From Ricinus communis (lineage: Eukaryota; Streptophyta; Magnoliopsida; Malpighiales; Euphorbiaceae): DNA of 64,000 nt. The notes under the pieces were generated by a model. The model had not been told where the DNA came from and searched no databases. It saw only the letters and a list, made by a program, of their open reading frames with translations. Made by a program: the position numbers and the translations under genes. The stretch lies in assembly GCF_019578655.1 (NCBI RefSeq), contig NC_063264.1, positions 2,666,001 through 2,730,000 on the forward strand, in the 5' to 3' direction. This document shows, piece after piece, positions 49,305 through 59,320 of this stretch (positions within the stretch are counted from its first letter, which is position 1; each line of letters begins with the position of its first letter).

Positions 49305-52300
49305 TCAATCAGGCACATGATCTTGGACCAGAAGACCATTGAGAAGGGGGCGTTCCACATCCGTATTCCTAGTGAACATTCTTTTATCTTGATGATGAGT
49401 TCTGCCACCATAAGAAGTTTAAATAAAAAACCAATTCATGGACCAAAGGAACAGTTTTTCATGTTTCTGCCATTTCAAACATCTAATGCTATCATGACTA
49501 AATAGTGCTACGGGACTAAGTACACTGGAACAAGATAGATGGCATCAATGTGAACTTAGTCCAGGAGCCTCTAAAAGAACAATGATCATTATCCACATTT
49601 ATAAGAATCATGGTGGTGGCCAGGTAAAGAAATAACTTGTCCCAAGTAGTATTAAGGACTTCTCTGATTCATCAAAACTAAAGCTAACAAATTAAACGAG
49701 TAAAGTAGCATAGAGACCTTACACTAGTTGATTGAAGCTCCATATTAGCTGAATCCTCATGATCCTACAACAAACCATCAGAGAACAATGATTAACCAAT
49801 CCCCTGAGTTGGAAATAAGTACAAGGATAATGTTGACATACCTCAATAAGCAAATCCTTTCTTGTAATCAAGCCAATCACACGAGAAGCACGGGGGACAA
49901 CAAATATATGCCTTAGCCCTAGTTGGCGGAAAATATTATATACCTGGGTCATCGGAATAACGCATCATTCATCATATAAAATGGGAGAAGCAAAAACCAC
50001 ACATACAACATGATACCTGAGAACAACAGAAAAAGTCATTCACCTTTGTTAAGGACATATCCTCCGGGACAACATATGGCGAAGGATTCAGAAATGGGGC
50101 AAGATCTATGTACATTTCCAAGTCATCTGAACTTAGATGAATATCCTCTATACAAATTCCTTTACTAGAAACTGGTTTCACAAATTCACTGAAATTGTGC
50201 CTGATAAACAAAATCCACTATCTTGAGCAAGCGAAACTTAAAATAGAAGAAACAACAGAATCAAAAGGAATAACCATGATGAAGCCTCTTTTTACCTGAT
50301 TGACCTGGATCCACCTCTTGGATCACAGGGCAAAGGACTATGTTGAAAATCCACCTTAGACTGAAGGAGCACTAGCAAATGACTGTCATAAAAAGCTAAA
50401 ATTAGTTTGTTTAACTAATACAACGCATTGCCTCCAATTCTAACAAGTAGAATGCGATGAATTAAAAGCAGATTTAAGAGTTTTACCTGCGAAGCATAAG
50501 CCCAATTACCAGTGTTTCTCCATTTCTTGTGTGATCAATCACCTACATGTGGTAAACTATTAGCATATATTTTAGGAATCCCAAGTACAAAAAAGATGAC
50601 AAAGATGGAAGTAAAGCTTACAGGAAAACCATTGTGTTTATTGCTTCGCAAAATAGAAACCACATCTGCAACTTTTGCAACACGAGGAAAGGAGACAACC
50701 TTGAAAAGATGGAAAATCAAAGAATCAATGAATTGAAGAGAAAATCCAGCGGAAAAACAGAGGAAAGAATGGAAGAGCATTAGCCTAGCCCATAGTTGTT
50801 AAAGGCGAAAGGCGCACCAAGGCAATAAGGGCTTATAACACAACCTCAGGCACAAGGAGCAAGGCGAGGCGTGCGCCTGACAGAAGTGAGGCACAAAAGA
50901 TAAAAATAAAATAAAACTAGGACTTATAACACAACCCATGCATAAAATAAAAAACATAACACACAACCAAAGAAAAGAAATAAAAAGATAATGACAATCA
51001 TGTTCAAGAGACATTTAACAAACAACAAAAAGGCATGTTCAAAAGAGATGATAAAAGTAAAATATAGTCTTATAAATAACTAAAAGTAAAATATACTCTT
51101 ATAAAATAACTAGAAGTCCTAGAATAGTAGAAATCCTAAAGCATCTTCCATTACTAATTTATTATAAGTCTATAATTATGGTCTTGGTCCTACTCCTACC
51201 CTTCTAGGCAATTCTTCTCTTCTTTTTCTTGATCAATGTCTTTTTGCCCTAATCTTCTTTCTTCCATTTTTTCAAATTTTTTTTTAGAGATAATTAAGTG
51301 CGGGTAAGCCTACATATTCTATATTAACTCTATGATGAAGGGCTGAAATCATTGTATGTCTTAAAATAAAAAAAAAACAAATAAAAGTCAAAATATTACA
51401 AAGGCACGCCTCGCCTTAAGTCCGAGGCGCACAAAGGCGAGCACCTTAGTGAAGTCGCCTAGGCTTGCGCCTTGTGCGCCTCTCGCCTCAGGCGCGCCTT
51501 TGACAATTATGCCCTAGCCATGACTAGCATGGATAGGCACAAGGAACGCCAAAACCAAACTTTTTTCTAAAGTGAGTTAAGAGTTCTTGCTTTCCCAGTA
51601 CGTTTTTCCAAAAGGAAAAGAGTAAGCCAACCAAGGCCATGTAATGGCTTCAAGTGAAGTTCAATCTGCCTCTCATCTTTTTTCTGTCTTTTAAACTACA
51701 TCTCCATTGCTGGTTATGGTATCTCCCTCCATATAGTGGAGCTAATTCAAGCTTTTCCAATTTGCATAACAGGCTTTTGGAAAGGGGAAAAAACACATGC
51801 AACTGCCAATTAAACTGAAAAATATCTCAGGTTGGTAAAGCTTCCTTTCAAATCAGTTTGGCAAAAATCACCAGGATCTAACAAGAGCCAAATTTTAGCT
51901 TGGAGTGTTCTATTTTCGACGAGCCAGGTTAGTAGTTAGCCAGTCACAGTATACACAGTATGTCATGTAGATGTATGTTTACACATTCGTGATGGTATCT
52001 GAAATAGAAAACCTGAGAAAGGTAGAAAATAATGAGAAGCACTTGAATGAAAATAACCTTTTGATTTCCACAAGCTTCCCTTGCTGTCATTGTTCTCATC
52101 TGGTACTTAGGTTTAGATTCCAGTAAAGGAATGCCTCTTAATCTGGCCTGTACTTCATATAGACCTTCATTAAAAGCATCACCAACAGCCTGCAGTGAGA
52201 AAAGAAAAATAAATTCACGGAGCGTCCTTCAATAAACAAGCAAAGCATTGATTTCAAAAGAATACCTTTGATATAAGAAGAACAAGCATGATTAGAGGTA

Positions 52301-54707
52301 AGAGTTTCAAGTTGTTTGTGATCTCAACCATGATGACACATAAAGAGACTGTCATCCGCATTGAACCTCCAAGGAAAGAAGCAGCACCCAACAAAGCATA
52401 TCTATAAACAGACCAGAATGGATACAGCACCCTTCAGAATGAAGAATGCATACAAGCAGCAGTTCTTTGTAGGTAGAAGACCAAGGTCTCATAGCCAACA
52501 GTATTAAGCAAGGAAAATAACAAAACACAAAGGAAGATAATTTAAGTTTCAGAATTGGATAATCAAATAAGAGCTTCAAACCACTGCAACAAACTTTTCA
52601 TCATTATTCACTCAACAAAATGAAACCAATACTTCTGATGGTGCCAAAAATGAGTACTAAATGAAACCAATTTTATATACTTCACAGAACCAAATCAAGA
52701 GACTCACGTTCCCTCCTCAATGTTGGGCTTGTTGTAGAATTTAACAACAAACATTCCAACAAGGCGTCCATATGTTGACCCTATCATTATTCCAGGAACA
52801 AACTGACCAGCAGGAATTGCAGCACCAAATGTCACCACTGCTAAGGTATAAAACATTACCTGCAAATATAATAAAGAACGACACAAATATTCATTAAATG
52901 GTATGTTATAAACTTTAAAGAAAAGATATATTAATCACTGCCTAATATATGGTGGCTATGGTCATAATATTAGATGTTAGCAACAAACCATCCTTAGTTA
53001 CCATTATTATCAACATTGAGAAAAAGCTGAATAACATAAGAACTAAGGCCAAAAACTTACAAATAAATGACTGGAAATAGGAACATGGATAATGGAAAAG
53101 AAATTGGATTGGCATCAATAACTAATAGTTAGCAGTAATAATTGACTCACATAAATTGGTAGGCTGCTGAACCTTAACCCTTATGGAGAGGGGCTGCTCA
53201 GTCAAGAAACGGTGTCATATTTATATACAAGTGTCGGCCAGTGTGCGCATACAATTACAATAAATAGGAAACTAACAACAGATCCCTGGTTGCTGCTATA
53301 ATTGTACGAGTACAACTCAGAGCATAATCTTTACATTATTGAGCCTTCCATGGGGAGATATTACATCTTCCACCAATCTAAAATGAAAACATTTCATTTG
53401 CATAAATTTTTCCAGAAAGGTGTTCTGGCAGTTAGCTTCTGCATTTATATAGCGACCGGAGAATGAATGTATCTTTCATTTTCAAATTTGGAATTAAAAT
53501 CAAATGGAACAGAACAGCAGGGACCTTGAGAATTGAATGCACCAATTTAACAAAAATCACGACTATAATAGTCTTCTAATTTGAAATTTAAGATGAAAGA
53601 TGTACTACCAGAAATGTCAACAAACTCTGGGCACTGTATTCATGGATCGTCTTTGCACTGAACAGATTCCTTATTGCATCATCCTATAACAGCAGTTATA
53701 ATTGCATTAGAAGAGAAACCAAAAGATGACATGGGAAACTTGAATGTAAAGCACGAAGAAGGCCTTCAAATAACCTGAGTATTAAAGAAAATTGTAGCAA
53801 GATCGTTGTATTCCTTATTCGTGCCACAATAAAACTGCAAATGTCATAAATCAGAAGTAAATTTACTCAAGCTATATCCAGAAAGTATACCATGCTGTGT
53901 CAAAGCTGTCAACAATTATAGCACTTGAGCAACATGATCAAGAGATTTTTTGAAACAAGTATGACAACAAGATTTACCACCAAAAAGAAAGAAAAATAAG
54001 CAAGAATCTAAGGCTAGATCTTACATTTACATAATTTCCATACATTCCCGGAGGCCTTGGGCACTCAATGTCAGCATCTTTTTCAGGACATGGACTGCAT
54101 TTTCTTAAAAGTGGCAGTCCAAAAGAAATAGCTGATGTAATCACAGAGATGAGGCATGCTTCAATAATCTGTGGCAATATTACAATTACAGTTAAGAGTA
54201 CTAAAAGTGAAATGTTAGACAACCGTGCATCAACTAAGGACCAACATAAGCACATGCAGAAGAAAAAATATTGAAGGTTTCCATAATTATCCTAAAATTT
54301 TACCTTAACTCGGTTTCCTTTCTTATGTAAATAATTTCGGCGCCACTGAGTTATATATAGTGTCAGTTGGTTAAATAAGGCCCCTGAAATTAAATAAATG
54401 AGAAATTAACCAATAAGCAATTTAGTTTTTTTCTTTTTTTAACAAAAAAAAGAAGAAAGCATAAATGTTAAGGTATTAAATGAGAAATTAACCAATAAGC
54501 AATTTAGTTTTTTTCTTTTTTTAACAAAAAAAAGAAGAAAGCATAAATGTTAAGGTATGGTTACTCACCAAGTAGACCACCAATCACCCCAATCACTGCC
54601 ATTGGAAGTAACTCTGCGAAAGAGTAGTCCTCTTGACCACTGTCCAGAAAAAAATAATAAAAGATAGGATTTAGAAAACCAGTAAAAAGCTTCCTACATG
54701 GTAAGGA

Positions 54708-54749
<42 letters not shown>

Positions 54750-57315
54750 CTAGTTCTCAACTCTGATATGTCCCATATTACGAAGCCACCTGAACCAAAA
54801 TGCCCACAATTCCCACTCTTACACCACCCCATTGCAGTACGCACAACCACAGCCACAATAGCGGAAGTAAAAAAGACACGCCACATAAGTTGGCTCCTCC
54901 ACCTTCCAAAGAAATTAGATGTGAATGTAAGATGAAACCATAATAGTAAGAATCCAACTGTGACAAAGGTAGACTGATCACACTGTCAAAATTTAAGCCA
55001 AATATGTGAATGCATATAACACTGACAGTAACATATAAATGCACATGAAATGGCTGCACACTTAAAATTTGATGCCATCCAACATTAATTGCAGTTCTTT
55101 TTTCCTTTCTTTGGTACCTGTGGCAAAAGCATATGGTAACTATATATATTCAAGAGTAATTGTTGTCTTACCAGGATGTAACCTCTTCCAATGCAAACAA
55201 AACACCACCAACTGGAGCTCTAAAAGCAGCAGCAACTCCAGCTGCACACCCACAGGTTACCTTTTCAAAATATCAGATAAATGAAAATTGAGCACTACAA
55301 AGAGGCTCATCACCTCTATTCTCAGGAAAACAAGAGATTATATTAAACTTCAGCACATGATCATGGAATCGAAAGATGGCATCCAAGTTGGAATGCTTCC
55401 TCAGAATATAATAAATAACTTCTAAAGGTGTACAACAAAAGAAATCTAATAACAAGCAAACAAATTCAAATGCAAAAAGTTCAAGCTTCTGCGTACACAG
55501 ATTGCACAAGTTACTTACAAGATCACGGCGATCGCGATCACTCTTGAAAACTTGTAGCCACCTCGAACTTAAATGATATTTGGTGGATCCACCCTAATTT
55601 TTTTTAAGAAACAACAAAAAAGTACTTAGCTTGTTGGAGCAAACACTAAAAAGTTGCAGAGATCTGATTATGATTCCGCAACAGAGTAAACTTCGAGCAG
55701 TAAGTTCTTACTTGTCCAAGCAATGAAGCAATACAAGCCCCAGTATGAACAAGAGGACCTTCTTTTCCTAAAGCAAGACCACCTCCCACAGAACCAATGC
55801 TTCCAAATATCTATCAATATTTAAAAAAGAACAATAAAGATCGAAAATGCAAGAAATTGAAATCTTTATGATGAAATTTACTATGAGAGTGCCATTAGAC
55901 CTTTCCAACCAAGGTTCTGAATAGTAGAATACCAGGAATATCGATCCCTACACATTTAATGAAAATCAGCACCTCTATCGATGAGAACTGAAACAACTCA
56001 CTGATTAGTAATACTAGGATATATAGATTCAGTTTGCAGCTCACCATTCAGATAACCCTTAATTTCAGGAATACCAGATCCTGCTGCTGCAGGTGCAAAT
56101 TGTGTGATGATATATACAGATGAATAAACTAAAGCCAGGTTGAACAATACATATAATACAAAGCCGGCAAAATATGACTTCTGTATTATCGAAAAAGTAA
56201 GCGAAAATTTCCATCCAGCGAAGTTCTCAACAGATAAGTTAATGAAAACTGCAGCTAATCCAGTACCTGAAAGCAATATATAAGAAAATTTGTATATCAG
56301 ATAGACGACTAAATAATGTTTGAACTCTAAATTTGTAAGAACTCTCCAGTGAAAGCAATTGACAGTATGCATCAGACCTAACTTTGTTAACAAAGATCCA
56401 AGAGATTCAATTATAAGAGACCAGTTCGACCCATTGCAACTCACCATCCCTACATTTTTCAGAATTACATAATACAATGCCTAACTTTTCACAGCCTAAA
56501 AATCCTACCACTGTTGTGGGGCAGAATAAAAGCTGAAAATGAGCTGACCTGACCTTTAGCTAGCTTGGGCTTAGCTCATTTATTATCTAATTCAGTGGTG
56601 TTTCATTTATGGCTGACAAGTGGCTTAGATCATTCTTAGCCATAGGCAGAAGTCTTGTTGGAGACTATACTCCATTGGTTTAAATCCCAGAAACAAGCAG
56701 TACGAGAACGCCATACCAAGACGACTTACAAGTTTTATAAGTCCAGACAATGTTCTCTGAAACCTACAAACTCAAACAGTGCATTTTAAAGTGAACTAGT
56801 CCTAGTAGTAGCCCCACGCCAAATTTGCATCAAATTTCTCCTTTAACTATCTTCTGTTTAAGTTCTATAACTGAAAATAATTAATGCAAGATATGGAAAA
56901 GAACTGCACAACAAACAAGTAATTGCAACAAATAGAGGACAGTTTTTTGATATATATTTCTAATATAACATACCAATGCCAATTAGCAAAGCAAATAACC
57001 ACTTAACAGCCACATAATATCCAATATAAAGCTTCCCTCTCTGCGCCTGGACATCACAAGCATCACAAATAAATAACTGAAAACATAATAAAATATTGAA
57101 AAAGAAAAGATTAAAGAAGTTAGAAACAATAAAATAAATAAAAAGTAAACCTGCTCTTCTCTATAAGCATAATTTTCAATAACTTCATAATCAAGACTCT
57201 CGGCACTGCTCGCACCGCTACTAGTCAATAGACCAACACCTTCCTCCGAATGTGGAATCCGAGACCACACCAGCTTTGCCGTCTCGATCCCGTTATTTAG
57301 ATGGTTCGATAACAT
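49305..57315 (-). CDS. CLC-D: CLC-d chloride channel/exchanger family protein
   Basis: Twenty-three exons in transcript order: 57151-57315, 56974-57046, 56045-56266, 55901-55947, 55712-55810, 55519-55593, 55172-55260, 54762-54902, 54569-54639, 54304-54383, 54025-54168, 53775-53834, 53609-53683, 52708-52859, 52266-52401, 52058-52189, 50622-50699, 50487-50542, 50296-50382, 50044-50200, 49842-49943, 49718-49764 and 49305-49401. All phases agree and give 794 residues (Arabidopsis CLC-d 792). Ion-path motifs: GSGIPE (142-147; Ser, as in Cl--selective members, not the Pro of nitrate-selective CLC-a), GKEGP with gating Glu186, the proton-path Glu pair 252-253 in LFALEEVTS, and [10 protein letters not shown] (about 465-474). 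Two cytosolic CBS segments follow (about 575-660 and 695-750). Family knowledge: trans-Golgi/endosomal anion transporter affecting lumen pH. Start MLSNHL is the family start; an in-frame ATG 18 nt upstream (57333) also exists. Confidence 0.95.
50791..51511. mobile_element. non-autonomous hAT-like DNA element (721 bp) in CLC-d intron 16
   Basis: The ends are inverted repeats: CATAGTTGTTAAAGGCG on the left, and CATAATTGTCAAAGGCG on the reverse strand at the right. Pairing continues in patches for about 100 bp (aaggcgaggcgtgc occurs in both arms). The arms are rich in GGCGC, in sharp contrast to the AT-rich core and flanks. The flanking 8-mers gcctagcc (50783-50790) and ccctagcc (51512-51519) match at 7 of 8 positions. 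An 8-bp target duplication fits the hAT superfamily. The interior has no transposase frame, so it is non-autonomous. It lies inside the 1358-bp intron 16 and leaves both splice sites intact. Confidence 0.75.
54395..54558. repeat. perfect 82-bp tandem duplication in CLC-d intron 9
   Basis: Units 54395-54476 and 54477-54558 are identical. Each contains a T-rich/A-rich pair (ttctttttttaac and aaaaaaaagaagaaa) that could fold into a hairpin. It lies just downstream of the exon 9 donor on the minus strand and lengthens the intron to 185 bp without touching an exon. Confidence 0.9.
54711..54746. repeat. (GA)n microsatellite in CLC-d intron 8
   Basis: About 36 bases of GA dinucleotides on the plus strand. 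In the CLC-d transcript this is a CU-rich tract about 15-50 nt past the exon 8 donor. Confidence 0.9.
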
Positions 57316-57736
57316 TATAACTTCCACTAACAAACCCTAATTGTGACCGAATCCAATAATTAAACAAACTAAAAAGCTATCCAGCATTTGAGAATCAGCT
57401 ATTAATAAAACATAAATTTTTTTTTCAGAAAGATAAAACCACAGTCGCTCTTAATACTAAAGAATTACTCTCTTGAACAAAACGCAGAATTGAAATGAAC
57501 TGAAATTCAGATTTTAGAAAGAAAAAAAGAAGAAGAAGAAGGTATGACTATGGTGTAGAACCGTATGCGACTTTGAGTTAATGTCTTTACGTTTTCTTTG
57601 CGTTTAAGTATTTTTTGACACACAGAAAACGAAAATTATTTTCTCAAGCTTTTGCTGCCATAGAGAGGCGTTGGGGGCATATTCGTGTGCAGTAAGTTGT
57701 ATGCGAGATCTGGAAGGTAATTGTTGGATTCTGGTC

Positions 57737-57742
57737 CACGTG
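57737..57742. promoter_or_regulatory. G-box CACGTG upstream of CLC-d
   Basis: Perfect CACGTG (in gtccacgtgtaaa) about 420 bp upstream of the CLC-d ATG. Function inferred from motif and position only. Confidence 0.3.
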
Positions 57743-58296
57743 TAAAAACGGAAAGTTACCGTGTCGCGTAGACGCAGAATGTCGATTACAACGTAGGAAT
57801 GTAGTTTGGACCTACCGTTAATGTTATTAAATTATTTTACAATAAGAGCATAACGTATTTTTACTTCCTATATAGTTTATGTTAGTAATAAAGAGTACGT
57901 TACTCCTTTTATTTCATTAAGGTCGATGACTGTGAGTTGCAACATAAAATAAATAACAATTAAATTATCTTAAATTAAGAAATGACAACAAGACGTTAAT
58001 TTAGTTTTTATTTTTTTCATACTAATATTTTAATTAATTGGTTTTTATATTAATGATTTGATAAGTAAATTATATTGCGTATTCTAAGATTTGTGGGTTT
58101 TGTTGGATAGGTTGTCTGCTTAGACAGCAATATTCCAAAGTCTGATACTTTGTGTTTTGATGAAATTTAAAAAGATGCAGAATTATTTTAATTCACATCA
58201 GTTTTTTGACCTAATGATAGATGATGTGCAAAATGAAGACAATTAGGAGTGAGAATTGAGCAAGCCTCCACCAACTAAAATATTAGTTGGGAATCA

Positions 58297-58331
58297 CATA
58301 CATACATACATACATACATACATTCATACAT
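58297..58331. repeat. (CATA)n microsatellite
   Basis: Tetranucleotide run of about six perfect CATA units, followed by imperfect copies. Confidence 0.85.
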
Positions 58332-58412
58332 CTTTTTGCCTGCTGCAACGACACGTTTGCTGTGTGTCCCACTTAGTCGATTAACCAAGTGGGGATCATC
58401 TCAGGTAGAAAT

Positions 58413-58432
58413 ATTATTATTATTATTATTAT
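58413..58432. repeat. (ATT)n microsatellite
   Basis: Trinucleotide run of about six to seven ATT units. Confidence 0.85.
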
Positions 58433-59320
58433 TTATATAGAAATTCTCAAAAAATTATAAATAGACATATTACATGTTAATTATTAAATAACTGTCAAAT
58501 AATATCACAATACACGTTTTATGTGTACGTGTAAGAAAAGGGAAAAACGCATTTAAAATTTAAAATATAATTTATTTATTAAATTGACTAATTTTTCAAG
58601 GAATGGTGAATATGATCGTATAGGATGACTTCCCAAAGAGCGAACAATAGAGGAACATTGGCAGGTGCTGCTGTCCTGCGAAAGTTCTGTGAACCAACCT
58701 TGTACCTAACAACGCCTATCTGAAAATCAAAGCCACTGTACAGAGCTTGGCCTTGCTTCTAGTTGCTGGACAGACAGACTGGCAATTCGTCATTTCTATT
58801 TGGAACGTCTTGATATACAAATATAATGAATTAAATAAGAGCATCTCCAGAAAATAAATCGTAATACAAGATCGAGATGAGGAAGATGCTCCTTTAAACT
58901 GAATTCAAATGATACTCAAAATTGATACATTGTAACATTTGATTTGATGCCCAAAAGTGAATTACATGTCTGCTTCAAGAACAGATGGAAAGAATGATCA
59001 ATGGCAAAGCATTCTCGCACGGCAATGGCCTTTTCTCCTATTTATTTTTTCTGAAAACAAAATTATACGTGTGTATGGACCTCGACGACTGGAGGTACGA
59101 TTATACAAAAATAATCAGTTTTTCGTATATGACTGTCTGTTTTAGAGTGAAAAACCCAACAGGGATCGTGATGCGGAATGCTTCAACAAAGAGGACAACA
59201 CCAGGCCTTTTTCCGCTGCTTCTCATATAGAAATCTTTATCTTTATTGTCGTGTGAAGAGTGCTGAGAAATACTTGGCCCCTGATTCTACAAATCTATGC
59301 TTTAGTTCTCAACTTTACAA

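Larger units (their letters stand above)
57316..59320. other. intergenic DNA upstream of CLC-d and downstream of LACS
   Basis: Holds the CLC-d promoter side and the LACS 3' UTR. It contains microsatellites at 58297-58331 (CATA) and 58413-58432 (ATT). No other gene recognised. Confidence 0.55.

Noticed and set aside
49163..49411. 82-codon minus-strand frame overlapping the CLC-d last exon
   Set aside because: Wrong frame; the CLC-d tail is read in another frame and ends at 49305.
55921..55950. Apparent 15-nt micro-exon in CLC-d (GGATCGATATTCCTG followed by GT)
   Set aside because: Reading on without splicing keeps the conserved [15 protein letters not shown], so the exon is 47 nt (55901-55947).
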